The notes: generated by a model not told the origin, from the sequence alone. A DNA stretch of 64,000 nucleotides from Microbulbifer flavimaris (GCF_001641755.2 NZ_LRFG02000003.1:310001-374000), one strand, 5' to 3'; positions 1-8,926 are shown, counted from the first letter of the stretch. Numbers and translations: made by a program.

Positions 1-1157
1 TCATATATGTCATGCGGATAAATCCAATCCTCTGCATTCTCAATACGAGCCAACATATCCTGTAAACCAAATTCTTCATGGCTCCCCAGGTAGCTGAATA
101 ACGTGCGTTCATTTTGAGCGACTTTTTGACAAAGCAGTGGCAACAAGATCGCACTTACAGGATGGAGTGGATAACATCCCCTGAACAACTCGATGGCTGA
201 ACTCTTATCGAGAACACCTGGCAAAGCATCCTCACTATTTAGAGTGTCGACGACAGAAGCTACATAATCTGAAACATAGCTTGCTTCGGCTTTAGTGAGC
301 TTCTGTGAAAATGCCGCATTTACTACTCTTAAGACTTGCTCACTGGACTCGAGAAAAGGAACTTCCTCAAAACGTCCCTGGACTTTTGACCATTCATTTT
401 TCAGGCTTTCACCAAGTCCCTTCGCATATTGCTCAAAAGATTGATGTAAAAGCACAAAGAGAAAGAGTCTACTATTGCCTCCTTCGCAGGCATGCTCAGC
501 CAAGGATTGCAACAAATAAATATCGTTAGCACCGTAGTGCCGAGCTTCGTACTCGAGGAACTTTCCGAGTTCATCGATTACCAGAAGAATTCCGTTGCTA
601 TTCGCTTTTCCAAGAGAAAGTAGTAACTGTTTAACAAGCTCTACGACTTCAGAAGTGGCAACTTTGCTTTTTTTACTCGCATCCTTAAGGAGCCTCAGCA
701 CCTTCGGCTTGGCACCCGGCTGACCAGCCCAAAATTTTTCGGCCGCAGCACATAAAGCTTTAATGATTTTGTAAGCCATCGGCTCTGGAGAGCCGGTTAC
801 CAGTACTCTAAGGTAGCCGTTGGTACCTTTTATTTCCTTTGCGAACTGCTTGGCCAGTTCAGGCGCCGCTGACTTTAAGATAGCCTGTGCCGCTTTCGTG
901 GGCTTCTCGTTAGGCGCCGAAAGCAAGTGTGCTGAAAAGCTCTGACAGGAAGACTTACCCGAGCCATATGGTCCAACAATTGACCAGGCTCTTGGGGCTT
1001 GTTCAGACGAGAAGCCTTCACTGATACGCCTAAAGAGACTCAATGCTCGAGATGTGGGAATGTAGGATTTCACCACCTCGAGAGAATCAGCATCTCTTTC
1101 TAAGTTGATCGAGCGCGTATAGTGTGTATTAACTACGATTTTTTCAGACAAGCTCAT
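1..1157 (-). CDS. P-loop ATPase of an Ssp/Dnd-like defence operon (SspC-like), C-terminus beyond the window
   Basis: Open reading frame running off the left edge, at least 385 codons. The ATG (1157-1155) overlaps the stop of the upstream DUF4007 gene as ATGA, so translation is probably coupled. Around residue 50 there is a clear Walker A, GPYGSGKSS, and near residue 185 a hydrophobic strand followed by acidic residues (LLVIDELGKF) that fits Walker B. This makes it a P-loop NTPase. Family knowledge: an ATPase directly after a DUF4007 protein is the arrangement of sspB-sspC in single-strand phosphorothioation systems, where SspC is the ATPase. The assignment rests on context and motifs because the rest of the protein and the expected sspD lie outside the window. 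Base composition is more AT-rich than the DNA right of 2640, as expected for an acquired island. It could instead be the ATPase of another DUF4007-containing defence system. Confidence 0.7.
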   Translation of the reverse strand, partial: MSLSEKIVVNTHYTRSINLERDADSLEVVKSYIPTSRALSLFRRISEGFSSEQAPRAWSIVGPYGSGKSSCQSFSAHLLSAPNEKPTKAAQAILKSAAPELAKQFAKEIKGTNGYLRVLVTGSPEPMAYKIIKALCAAAEKFWAGQPGAKPKVLRLLKDASKKSKVATSEVVELVKQLLLSLGKANSNGILLVIDELGKFLEYEARHYGANDIYLLQSLAEHACEGGNSRLFLFVLLHQSFEQYAKGLGESLKNEWSKVQGRFEEVPFLESSEQVLRVVNAAFSQKLTKAEASYVSDYVASVVDTLNSEDALPGVLDKSSAIELFRGCYPLHPVSAILLPLLCQKVAQNERTLFSYLGSHEEFGLQDMLARIENAEDWIYPHDIY

Positions 1158-2083
1158 GCAGCCCTCTCTTCTTGAGAATGCTCATAGTGTTTTTCAATGA
1201 ACTTCATACCGTTTGTGGTCTCTTGCATGAACAGCTGATGTTGACCTGCAGTATCTCGAATTTCGAAGACCTGCGGCATATACGCGACGAGCTCCTCAAG
1301 CTTCGTCACTAAGCTTGATTCAGTCAAACGGAACACTGATCCAGGAGCAACATAGTCGTCTCGGCTATACATCAGGTCCTCTATCGGAATCACTGATGTA
1401 TTTTTCGCCTTGAACAATTGACACACTGCATAGCCCAGCACACCCACGGGGATCTCTGGGCGTGCTTGAGGGCGAGACTGATAGCTTCGGCCGCCGGCCG
1501 ATTGGGAAACTAAGTTGAGCAAGGAAAATGGCGAATCCAAAGCGTCCTCTAACGGCATCCGGGTATTGCCTTTGGATTGTGTGTACATTCTCGTCAGTAG
1601 ACCCGCATCATTCTTGAGCGTTGTGCTAGCTGGCTTCTTTTTTGCGATGACCTGATCGTAGACAAAGTCTTTCAAGGCCGTTGCTAGCTCTTGACCGGTG
1701 AACTCAGCTTTGTGGTAACGATTGAAAAACCAATACCAAGAGGTTGCCAATGCGGTGTTAGTCACCAAAAGCCAGTGAAGCAGCCAAATAGTGGCTTCAT
1801 CTTCCAAATAGGGATCAAAGCCCTCTTCTCCAAGTAGAGCAAGCCCCAATTCTGTTGGCTCGCCAGTGGCTACGTCTGTCATCTGACAGGCTCTTAGCCA
1901 GTACTTAATAGAGGTGACCATGTTTTTGCCAACGCCGAGCTCTACCGTTGCATTATCGTCATCGAAGACTCTCGCGCCTTTTTTACTTTGCACAAGCGCA
2001 TTAAAGCCCTTTGAGAGCCAGCCATAGCGAAGTGCAAACGTTTCGTGGCGGCCAAAAGCCATGTTGGCTGCATTAAATTTCAC
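1154..2083 (-). CDS. DUF4007 family protein (SspB-like)
   Basis: 309 residues. The N-terminus FGRHETFALRYGWLSKG is the hallmark of DUF4007. It probably starts at a GTG (2083-2081) preceded by AAGG and overlaps the upstream small gene by 11 nt; an ATG seven codons later is an alternative. Family knowledge: DUF4007 proteins occur in phosphorothioation islands, and as I recall SspB, the nickase that prepares DNA for sulfur insertion, belongs to this family. No catalytic motif can be named with certainty by eye. It is translationally coupled to the downstream ATPase. The call as an Ssp component is an inference from family plus neighbour; the DUF4007 membership itself is firmer. Confidence 0.72.
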   Translation of the reverse strand: MKFNAANMAFGRHETFALRYGWLSKGFNALVQSKKGARVFDDDNATVELGVGKNMVTSIKYWLRACQMTDVATGEPTELGLALLGEEGFDPYLEDEATIWLLHWLLVTNTALATSWYWFFNRYHKAEFTGQELATALKDFVYDQVIAKKKPASTTLKNDAGLLTRMYTQSKGNTRMPLEDALDSPFSLLNLVSQSAGGRSYQSRPQARPEIPVGVLGYAVCQLFKAKNTSVIPIEDLMYSRDDYVAPGSVFRLTESSLVTKLEELVAYMPQVFEIRDTAGQHQLFMQETTNGMKFIEKHYEHSQEERAA

Positions 2084-2270
2084 GATTTTTACCTTGTTCT
2101 TGTTTTACGGCTGGAAATGCGCTGTTACTTCTTTTTAGGAGGAACTGCTCGACATTGTCTAAAAACCATGACTTAAGGTTCACACCGTCTTCTTTTAGTG
2201 CGCTGTGAAGCTCTTTTTTGAGGTCGGGCTCAATTTCGATGACGATTCGACCGCTACTACCGATGCTCAT
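2073..2270 (-). CDS. Small ribbon-helix-helix-like protein, first gene of the defence operon
   Basis: 65 residues. Its N-terminal part, GRIVIEIEPDLKKELHSALK followed by NLKSWFLDNVEQFLL, has the strand-helix-helix pattern of CopG/Arc-type DNA-binding proteins. It is the first gene of the operon and overlaps the DUF4007 gene by 11 nt. The ATG at 2270-2268 has no convincing ribosome binding site (an A-run precedes it), so the start or translation level is uncertain. The upstream DNA carries repeated TGTAACATA elements, making autoregulation plausible. It could be an autorepressor or an antitoxin-like protein, but no toxin gene is adjacent. Confidence 0.6.
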   Translation of the reverse strand: MSIGSSGRIVIEIEPDLKKELHSALKEDGVNLKSWFLDNVEQFLLKRSNSAFPAVKQEQGKNREI

Positions 2271-2283
2271 TTTTTAGACGCTC

Positions 2284-2315
2284 ATGTTATGTAACATAGT
2301 TTGCTGTGTAACATA
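2284..2315. promoter_or_regulatory. Operator-like repeats upstream of the defence operon
   Basis: A palindrome ATGTTATGTAACAT (2284-2297) is followed 17 bp later by a second copy of its right half: TGTAACATA occurs at 2290-2298 and again at 2307-2315. It lies 14-45 bp upstream of the start codon of the RHH-like gene. Repeats of this kind are typical targets of small RHH repressors. The link to that protein is inferred. Confidence 0.5.
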
Positions 2316-2331
2316 CGTGAGGTAAAATTGA

Positions 2332-2347
2332 CTGTCTATATATACAG
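2332..2347. promoter_or_regulatory. Candidate LexA (SOS) box
   Basis: CTGTCTATATATACAG matches the gammaproteobacterial LexA consensus, CTG-N10-CAG with an AT-rich alternating centre; only one base of the 16-bp core differs from the ideal CTGTATATATATACAG. It lies 62-77 bp upstream of the first gene of the leftward defence operon and covers a TATATA that could serve as a -10 element on that strand. No other gene is near: the DUF885 gene on the right ends towards it. Confidence 0.6.
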
Positions 2348-2639
2348 GGAAATATTCACTCCTTCATAGCAGCTGCTGGTTAAGCAGCGACCCTATTTGG
2401 CCAAAAAACAACCAGCGAGGTTTGTTTTCTGCCAACCATGAGCCCAGGCAATCTGATTGGCATCGTGTGCATGAATGCCCCGCCAACTGTGGACAAGCAT
2501 TAACAAGATCTAATTTGACTGTCGCTTACGGACAAGGCTGCTTACCGCGCCTTGGCCTACGCGAGTAAAACAACTGTGATATTGATTGTGAAGACTTCAG
2601 AAGGCCCTACAGGGTGTCATCAACAGTGGCGGGAAGCTC
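2348..2639. other. Gene-free junction between the AT-rich island and the chromosome
   Basis: About 290 bp between the defence operon promoter and the end of the DUF885 gene. I see no ORF with codon logic, no tRNA and no clear terminator. The change from AT-rich to GC-rich sequence occurs here, so it may contain the right end of an inserted island, but no attachment-site repeat was identified. Confidence 0.4.
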
Positions 2640-4433
2640 TTATTGTCTCTGGACCACCTTTATAGAGTCCTCTAATCGCGTTTCTAGCATCTCCATCGGC
2701 AAAGCCCCATTTGCCAACACCGCATCGTGGAATGCCCTCAAATCAAACTGACCCCCAAGCTCCTTTTCAGCCTGTTCACGCAACTCCCGAATCTTGATCT
2801 CCCCCATCTTGTAAGACAGCGCCTGACCCGGCCAGGAGATATAGCGGTCGACCTCAGCGCGCACGTTGGCGTCTGACAGGGAGGTATTGTCGGAGAGGAA
2901 GTCCAGCGCCTGCTGGCGAGTCCAGCCCTGGGAGTGGATGCCGGTGTCGATCACCAGGCGGGCGGCGCGCCACATTTCGTAGCTGAGGCGGCCGAAGTGT
3001 TCGTAGGGGGTGGTATAGATGCCGTCCATCTCTTTGCCCAGGCGCTCGGAGTACAGCGCCCAGCCCTCGCCGAAGGCGCTGAGGTAAAGGCCTTTTCGGA
3101 ATTCCGGTACGTTCTCCAGTTCCTGGCTGAGCGCGCCCTGTAGGTGGTGCCCTGGGACGGCTTCGTGCAGGGTCAGCGCCGGCAGTTCGTACAGCGGGCG
3201 CTGGTCCAGGGCGTAGGTGTTCACCCAGTAGGCGCCACCGCGCGTGCCGCCAATGGCGGACGGGTTATAGGAGGCGGTGGTGTAGTTGGGAGCGATCTCG
3301 TCCGGCACCGGCACCACGCCGTAGGGCAGGCGCGGCAGCTTGCCGAACAGTTGCGGCAGACGGTAGTCGATCTTCTTGGAGATGTAGGCGGCTTCTTTCA
3401 GCAGTTCTTCCGGAGTCTTGGCGTAGAACTGCGGATCGGTGCGCAGGAACTCGGTGAATTCCTCGAAACTGCCGTCGAAGCCACTTTCCTTGATCAGTTC
3501 TTCCATCTCGGCGCGGATGCGCTTCACTTCCGCCAGGCCGATCTTGTGGATTTCGGCCGGGTCCATATCCAGGGTGACGTAGCGGCGGATGCCGTGACGG
3601 TAGTACGCCTTGCCGCCGGGCAGCTGTTCGGCACCGATGGTGTCGGTGGCGGCCTGCTGGTAATCCCCTTCCATAAAGTCGGCGACGCGGGCGAAGGCCG
3701 GTATGGCCTCTTGCTGGATTGCCTGTTTGCCCTCGGCGCGCAGGCGCTGCTGTTCTTTGGCCGGGATGCTATCCGGCATCTTGGCGAACGGCTCGTAGAG
3801 GCTGCTCTTGGTGGGGTCATCATAGACCTGGGCGCGCACGGTGGGCGCGATGCCCTCCACCACGATCTTCGGCAGCACGAATCCGTCTCGGATGCCCTGG
3901 CGCATATTGGCGATGTTCTCGTCGAAGTAGCGGCCGAATTCGCGGATGCGGGCGATGTAGTCTTCGTAGGCTTTGACCGAATTCATGTTCAGGCCGTCGT
4001 TGGCCTGCAGGGCGTTAGCGAAGAAGCTGTAGAAGGTATTCAGAGGGATGCGGTCCAGGTAGAGCTCGTTGGCCTCAATGGAGTCCTTCAGTACCCAGCT
4101 GAGCAGGTCGCGGTTGATCCGCTCGGCTTCGGTGAGCTGGTCCGCATCGATGCCCTGCAACTGGGCGAGGATACCTTTTTCCGCTTTCAACCGCCGGACG
4201 CGGTCTTCCGGCGCCACGCCGGGCAGGCGATCGTTGTAGTCCGCCAACCCCATGCGGCCAGCCATGATCGGGTCCTCTTTCAGGCTGTACTGCCAGTGGT
4301 CGTCGATGACCTGCTGCAAGGTTTCGGAGGCGCTGGCGGCGTGTGCGCTGGTAGCAGTGATTGCCAGAAAGGTGATGGCTGCCAGCAGGGTGGGCAGGAA
4401 ATTCCGCTGGCACGCGCCGAGAATGCTCGCCAT
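2640..4433 (-). CDS. DUF885 family exported peptidase-like protein
   Basis: 597 residues from the ATG at 4433, which has a good GGAGAGAG site; a GTG four codons earlier is less likely. The N-terminus is a signal peptide ending near TSAHA-AS, so the protein is exported, probably to the periplasm. The core motif HEAVPGHHLQ contains the HExxxxHH-type arrangement shared by DUF885 proteins, thought to be zinc peptidases. The rest (YWVNTYALDQRP, SAFGEGWALYSERLG, PGQALSYKMGE) matches the family along its full length. It stands alone, facing left, with a 270-bp divergent gap to the LOG gene. Substrate unknown; peptides are a family-based guess. Confidence 0.85.
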   Translation of the reverse strand: MASILGACQRNFLPTLLAAITFLAITATSAHAASASETLQQVIDDHWQYSLKEDPIMAGRMGLADYNDRLPGVAPEDRVRRLKAEKGILAQLQGIDADQLTEAERINRDLLSWVLKDSIEANELYLDRIPLNTFYSFFANALQANDGLNMNSVKAYEDYIARIREFGRYFDENIANMRQGIRDGFVLPKIVVEGIAPTVRAQVYDDPTKSSLYEPFAKMPDSIPAKEQQRLRAEGKQAIQQEAIPAFARVADFMEGDYQQAATDTIGAEQLPGGKAYYRHGIRRYVTLDMDPAEIHKIGLAEVKRIRAEMEELIKESGFDGSFEEFTEFLRTDPQFYAKTPEELLKEAAYISKKIDYRLPQLFGKLPRLPYGVVPVPDEIAPNYTTASYNPSAIGGTRGGAYWVNTYALDQRPLYELPALTLHEAVPGHHLQGALSQELENVPEFRKGLYLSAFGEGWALYSERLGKEMDGIYTTPYEHFGRLSYEMWRAARLVIDTGIHSQGWTRQQALDFLSDNTSLSDANVRAEVDRYISWPGQALSYKMGEIKIRELREQAEKELGGQFDLRAFHDAVLANGALPMEMLETRLEDSIKVVQRQ

Positions 4434-4705
4434 AACTCTCTCCACAGTATTTATTTGTTGTTGTTTTGGTGTCGTTTTTTTGTGACACAGGCCCGGAACC
4501 TTACCATGACAGGCGCATAAAGGGACTGGCCGGCCACACTTGTTCGATTACAGCGCATTGCATGCCCGCTCACGTGTTTTCTTGGTCAGGCGATAAATAC
4601 TGGGCAGGCAACGGCGACAGTGTGCAATGCACTGCGGCCTGTTCAGCGAGTAAGCGCTAACATTGTTACCAGCGCGATGGTCAGAGGGCTGGCCCCGGAG
4701 GAAGC

Positions 4706-5287
4706 ATGAAAAATATCTGTGTCTACTGCGGCTCCAGTCCCGGGCGGCGGCCCGAGTTCCTGCAGGCAGCCGGGGCACTGGCGGCAGAACTGGTGGCGCG
4801 AGATATCGGCCTGGTCTACGGTGGCGCCAGTATCGGCATTATGGGTGCGCTGGCGGATGCCGTGCTCGACAAGGGCGGGCAGGTCACCGGCGTGATTCCG
4901 GAAGCGCTGGCAGTGCGGGAGGTGCCGCACCCGAATGTCACCGAGATGCGGGTGGTGAGCTCGATGCATGAGCGCAAGGCGATGATGGAGGCGCTCTCGG
5001 ATGGCTTTATCGCCCTGCCCGGCGGGCTTGGTACCCTCGAGGAGTTATTCGAGATCCTCACCTGGGGACAACTCGGTTTCCACCAGAAACCCTGTGGATT
5101 ACTGGATGTTGCCGGGTATTACCAGCACCTGGCCACCTTCCTCGATCACTGTGTGACGGAACAGCTGCTGCAACCCCAGTACCGGGCCATGCTGCTGGAG
5201 GCAGACGACCCCGCGAAGCTACTGAAACTGATGGAAAGTTATCGCCCACCAGCACGGGATCAGCGCATCTCCCGCGATGATCTCTGA
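4706..5287 (+). CDS. LOG family protein (TIGR00730), nucleotide phosphoribohydrolase
   Basis: 193 residues, Rossmann fold, starting after a GGAGGAAG site. The signature PGGLGTLEELFE (often mis-annotated as lysine decarboxylase) and YGGASIGIMGALADA are both present, giving the PGGxGTxxE phosphate/ribose-binding motif. Family members hydrolyse cytokinin riboside 5'-monophosphates or, in most bacteria, cleave AMP-like nucleotides to base and ribose-5-P. It is cytoplasmic with no operon partner, and length is normal for the family. A generic nucleotide role is more likely than hormone metabolism. Confidence 0.88.
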   Translation: MKNICVYCGSSPGRRPEFLQAAGALAAELVARDIGLVYGGASIGIMGALADAVLDKGGQVTGVIPEALAVREVPHPNVTEMRVVSSMHERKAMMEALSDGFIALPGGLGTLEELFEILTWGQLGFHQKPCGLLDVAGYYQHLATFLDHCVTEQLLQPQYRAMLLEADDPAKLLKLMESYRPPARDQRISRDDL

Positions 5288-5505
5288 TTCAGCCTTCTCA
5301 GCCGGTAAGTGAATACCAACTGCGAATACTATCCAGACCAACTGTGGATATTCGGTTACTCACACATTCCTTGGATAGAGTTGTGAATAAGTTCGGAGTA
5401 AAGCGTCTGGACCGCATGGTTACTGGGACTGTGACAGGCGTGTGAAAAAACGACGATTGCTCACCGTTCCTTATTGAGTGAGACAGCCCTGACACCAACC
5501 GATAA

Positions 5506-5541
5506 AAAAACCGCACCCGATGAGAACCCGGTGCGGTTTTT
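5506..5541. terminator. Bidirectional rho-independent terminator
   Basis: A perfect 12-bp stem, AAAAACCGCACC (5506-5517) with GGTGCGGTTTTT (5530-5541), with a 12-nt loop and T-runs on both strands. It lies 28 nt beyond the stop of the leftward glycoside operon and about 220 nt beyond the LOG gene, so it probably ends both transcripts. Confidence 0.9.
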
Positions 5542-5568
5542 CTTGCATTAGCTTTGCTTGCTCAGCGA

Positions 5569-6765
5569 TCAGGTGCGCTGCAGCAACTCGATTACTTCCC
5601 AGGAGGCCCCGAGTGTGTGGTAGTCACACTTACCGCCGGCGATACTTTTTTCATTGGAGTATTTGCGGTTCTGGCGATCCAGAATCCGGTACCAGGCACC
5701 GTGCTGGTGGTCGATCATGTGGGCCCAGCAGTACTGCCAGATACGGTCGTACCATTGCCAGTAAATCTCTTCACCGGTGGCCTCTGCCAACAGCGCGGCG
5801 GTGGCAAAACTCTCCGCCTGCACCCAGAAATATTTGTCGCCATCGCAGATGCTGCCGTCGGGTGCATGGCCGTAGACGATACCGCCGTGTTCACCGTCCC
5901 AGCATACTTCCAGCGCACGATCGAACAGACTGCGAGCCCGCTCCAGCATCCACGGCTCCGGCCGATAACGGTACAGAGTGAGCAGTAACTTACTCCACTC
6001 GGTCTGGTGGCCGGGCTGGAAGCCCCAGGGGCGGTAGAGGTTTTTGGGGTCGTCGCGGTTGTAGTCCCAGTCGATCTCGAGGGCCTCGGTGTAATGTTCC
6101 CAGATCAGGCCATCGGCCTTATCGGCGAGGGTGACGGCAACAGTCCCGGCAAGTGTGTAGGCGCGGTCAAGGAATTGCTCGTCGCCGGTCGCCTGGTGCG
6201 CAGCCAGCAATGCCTCGCAACAGTGCATGTTGGCGTTTTGCCCGCGGTAGGTGCTGATAGTCTGCCAGTCAGCCGTGGCTTCGTCGGCGTAAAGGCCGGC
6301 ATCCGCTTGCCAGAAATGCCGGTTGAGCAGATCCCAGGCTCTGTAAAGATCTTCCCTGGCACCGTCCATTTCCAGCTCGACGCAGCTGGCCAGCGCCAGG
6401 ATCACAAACGCGAGGCCGTAGCAGTGGTTGGTCTGGTCCACGGGCGCGTTGTTGTTCAGCAACCAGTTGTAGCCCTGGCGTTGCTCGTCCCAGTGCTGAT
6501 TCCGCAGGTAGTGCAGGCCGTGCCGGGCGCGCTGTAAATCTTGCGCATTACCTGAATGTCGGTACGCACCGCAGTAGTTGAAGATCATGCGCGTTGAGCT
6601 GACCAGGTGTTTGAAACCCGGATCAAACACCGTGCCATCATCGAGGTAATTCTGGTGGAAGCCACCCAGACGCTCATCGGTTACATGTGGCTGGTAGAAG
6701 GCCAGGATGCTATCGACGTGCTGCTTGAGAAACTCGGCGCTGCGGAAGTTTGGGATATCAGGCAT
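5569..6765 (-). CDS. AGE family epimerase/isomerase (mannose or GlcNAc 2-epimerase type)
   Basis: 398 residues. Start chosen at the ATG 6765-6763 because AAGGAG precedes it and the family similarity begins there (MPDIPNFRSAEFLKQHV). Sequences such as GFHQNYLDDG, NQHWDEQRQGYNWLLNN and DYHTLGASWEVIELL fit the (alpha/alpha)6 barrel N-acylglucosamine 2-epimerase family, whose members interconvert GlcNAc/ManNAc, glucose/mannose or mannose/fructose. It is the last gene of the operon and overlaps the PfkB kinase by 8 nt. With an alpha-mannosidase and a fructokinase-like enzyme in the same operon, mannose-to-fructose isomerisation is the best guess. GlcNAc/ManNAc epimerisation is the alternative. Confidence 0.82.
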   Translation of the reverse strand: MPDIPNFRSAEFLKQHVDSILAFYQPHVTDERLGGFHQNYLDDGTVFDPGFKHLVSSTRMIFNYCGAYRHSGNAQDLQRARHGLHYLRNQHWDEQRQGYNWLLNNNAPVDQTNHCYGLAFVILALASCVELEMDGAREDLYRAWDLLNRHFWQADAGLYADEATADWQTISTYRGQNANMHCCEALLAAHQATGDEQFLDRAYTLAGTVAVTLADKADGLIWEHYTEALEIDWDYNRDDPKNLYRPWGFQPGHQTEWSKLLLTLYRYRPEPWMLERARSLFDRALEVCWDGEHGGIVYGHAPDGSICDGDKYFWVQAESFATAALLAEATGEEIYWQWYDRIWQYCWAHMIDHQHGAWYRILDRQNRKYSNEKSIAGGKCDYHTLGASWEVIELLQRT

Positions 6766-7753
6766 GGTGGCTCCTTGCAGAGAGGAAGGCGTCAAGCGAT
6801 TGCTGGTCGGGCAACGAGGGAAATGCACCGGCTTTGGAAGCCGCATGGGCGCCGCAGGCGCAGGCGAATTGCAGGGCCTTGTCGAACTCGGCGCTCTTTG
6901 ACCAGGCTTCCAGTGTTGCGGGCGCAACATGCTGTCGGGCCAACTGGTAGATCAAACCCCCGATAAAGGCATCGCCGGCTGCGGTGGTATCCACGGCAAT
7001 GGTCTGTGGGGGCTGCACCTGGCCATGCCCTCCCGCACGGATCCATTGCAGCGGGTTCGGGCCGTCAGTAATCAGCAATAGCTGCGGGCGCTGTTGCAGC
7101 AACTGCTCGTGTAGTTCGTGCAACCTGTTATCGGTTGCCAGATAGTCCCGCTCTTCGTGACTCATTTTGACGATGTCCGCCCGCTGCACCAGTGCCAGCA
7201 CCCGTTCGCTATCTGCCGCACCGCTCTGCCATAAATTGTGGCGCAGGTTGACATCGACGCTCACCAACCAACCCTGAGCCTGGGCGGTTTCCGCAGCGTG
7301 CAGTGTGGTCGTGGCGATATCGGCATCCGTAAGGCTGTTGGAGCAAAGGTGCAGGATGCCGTGGCCGGCAAACGCTTCCGGCGGGAAATGTTCCGGACGG
7401 AAACAGAGGTCAGCCGCCGGTGGGCGGTAGAATTCAAAGCTGCGCTCGCCGCTCTCGTCCAGGGAGACAAAAGCCAGGGCGGTCTTGGCTTCATCGGTAA
7501 AGCGGACATAGTCGGTCTTCACACCCTGTGCCTTTAAAGCGTCGAGCAGGAAACGGCCGAACAGGTCGTCCCCGAGCATGCCGGCGAAGTAGGCCTCGCC
7601 ACCGAGGCGCGCGACCGCGACGGCGGCATTGGCGGGCGCACCGCCGGGAAACTTGCGGAACTGCTCCTCGCCGCCACCCGCTTTGCCTTTACCCGCAATG
7701 CGGTCGGACAGCAGATCAACCAACGCCTCGCCAAAACAGACGACTTTCAGCAC
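6758..7753 (-). CDS. PfkB family carbohydrate kinase (fructokinase-like)
   Basis: 331 residues. N-terminal GEALVDLL, the substrate motif FPGGAPANAAVAVARLGG and the C-terminal DTTAAGDAFIGGL with the catalytic Asp and anion hole identify the ribokinase/PfkB family; the pattern is closest to bacterial fructokinases. It would phosphorylate a free sugar with ATP in the cytoplasm. It starts 3 nt after the GHL10 gene and overlaps the AGE-family gene by 8 nt. The pairing suggests that the isomerase makes fructose, which this enzyme converts to fructose-6-P. Substrate is inferred. Confidence 0.85.
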   Translation of the reverse strand: MLKVVCFGEALVDLLSDRIAGKGKAGGGEEQFRKFPGGAPANAAVAVARLGGEAYFAGMLGDDLFGRFLLDALKAQGVKTDYVRFTDEAKTALAFVSLDESGERSFEFYRPPAADLCFRPEHFPPEAFAGHGILHLCSNSLTDADIATTTLHAAETAQAQGWLVSVDVNLRHNLWQSGAADSERVLALVQRADIVKMSHEERDYLATDNRLHELHEQLLQQRPQLLLITDGPNPLQWIRAGGHGQVQPPQTIAVDTTAAGDAFIGGLIYQLARQHVAPATLEAWSKSAEFDKALQFACACGAHAASKAGAFPSLPDQQSLDAFLSARSHHA

Positions 7754-7756
7754 AAC

Positions 7757-8926
7757 TTATTCCTCCCCCTGCAGGTATTCGGGGAAACGGACCGGCTGCG
7801 CCGCATAGGAGGCGCGGATGGATTCGCGAAAGTGTTCCAGCCCCTCGTAGAAAAAGAACACCTCGCCCAGCAGGCCGGCGCGGCGGTTGGCCGCCAGCAT
7901 GCCTTCAAACAATACAGGACTGGGCAGCTGGTCGCCCACCTTGATCAGCACGCCGGGGACAAACTTCTGTCGCTCACCATCGGGAATCAGCGCCAGCGTC
8001 TGCTGCAGGGCCGACTCGTAATCAGCGAGGTTATGACGGTAGACCTGCGGCACCAGCAGGTCGACATTGTCTTCCCGCAGCCATGTGGGCCAGTCCTGCA
8101 GGTATTCCCGCTTCGACCAGGGGTAGATGGAAGGAGAGAAAGAGACGATCAGGTCCGGCCGCACCGCTTTTACCTGTCGGTACAGGTCTTCCGCATAGTC
8201 GTTGAGGATCGCCGCGCGCCAATCGACCCAGTCTTCCGCCTGGCTATCCGCCGGCGGCATCTGTCCATCGTGTTCGCGCTGGTAACGCTCGATCACCGCC
8301 GGGTTGTAACCGCCCTCGGAGGGCATGGCCGGCAGGCGGTCGTCACCCTGGATCCCGTCCACGTCGTAACGCTGCGCAACTTCCAGCACCAGCGAGCTCA
8401 TGAAAGCCTGCACTTCCGGGTCCAGAGCATTCAGCCAATCGAACCCATTCTTGGTCACCAGCTCACCCTGTGCGTTGAGGGATTTCCAGTGGGGTTTTAG
8501 CCGGGCGATCTCACCGCCATTGGCAGAGTGGGAAGAGGAAAAGCCAAACTCGAACCAGGCGATCACCCTGATACCCCGGGGGCGGGCCGCGTCGATGACT
8601 TCCTGCAGTGGGTCGCGTCCGCTGCCGGACGGGTCCAGCTCCGGGTCCATGGCTATGCCGGTGAAGTTATGCATGACTTCAGACGGGTAGAGAGTCTGCC
8701 CCTTGTTCCAGGTAACGACAAAGATGGTGTTGATACCCAGTTCGTCACAGAGGGCAACCGCCTCTTCGATGCCCTCGCGGCTGTACAAAGCATCGCTGGC
8801 CACATTGGTGAGCCAGACCCCGCGCACTGCCTCGGGCAACACAGCTTTCCCCACATTTCCAGGCTCCCCTGCCCAGCAGAAGTGGGCGAGCATCATCAGC
8901 AGGGTTAACCTGACAAGCTTGCGCAT
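7757..8926 (-). CDS. Family 10-like glycosyl hydrolase (GHL10/DUF187), exported
   Basis: 389 residues from the ATG at 8926, with GGAG upstream and a signal peptide MRKLVRLTLLMMLAHFCWA. The mature start VRGVWLTNVASDALYS, the TIM-barrel strands INTIFVVTWNKGQTLYPS, GIRVIAWFEFGFS and DGIQGDDRLPAM, and the C-terminal DLLVPQVYRH are typical of the GHL10 family. Members act on poorly defined extracellular or cell-wall glycans. Being exported, it probably trims the substrate in the periplasm before ABC uptake. It follows the ABC ATPase with a 2-nt gap. Confidence 0.83.
   Translation of the reverse strand: MRKLVRLTLLMMLAHFCWAGEPGNVGKAVLPEAVRGVWLTNVASDALYSREGIEEAVALCDELGINTIFVVTWNKGQTLYPSEVMHNFTGIAMDPELDPSGSGRDPLQEVIDAARPRGIRVIAWFEFGFSSSHSANGGEIARLKPHWKSLNAQGELVTKNGFDWLNALDPEVQAFMSSLVLEVAQRYDVDGIQGDDRLPAMPSEGGYNPAVIERYQREHDGQMPPADSQAEDWVDWRAAILNDYAEDLYRQVKAVRPDLIVSFSPSIYPWSKREYLQDWPTWLREDNVDLLVPQVYRHNLADYESALQQTLALIPDGERQKFVPGVLIKVGDQLPSPVLFEGMLAANRRAGLLGEVFFFYEGLEHFRESIRASYAAQPVRFPEYLQGEE

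Noticed and set aside
2073..2270. Classical toxin-antitoxin pair
   Set aside because: The small RHH-like gene is followed by a DUF4007 gene, not by a toxin-sized gene.
3144..4520. Long rightward frame of 458 codons opposite the DUF885 gene
   Set aside because: Antisense shadow in GC-rich DNA; the leftward frame has a signal peptide and clear family motifs.
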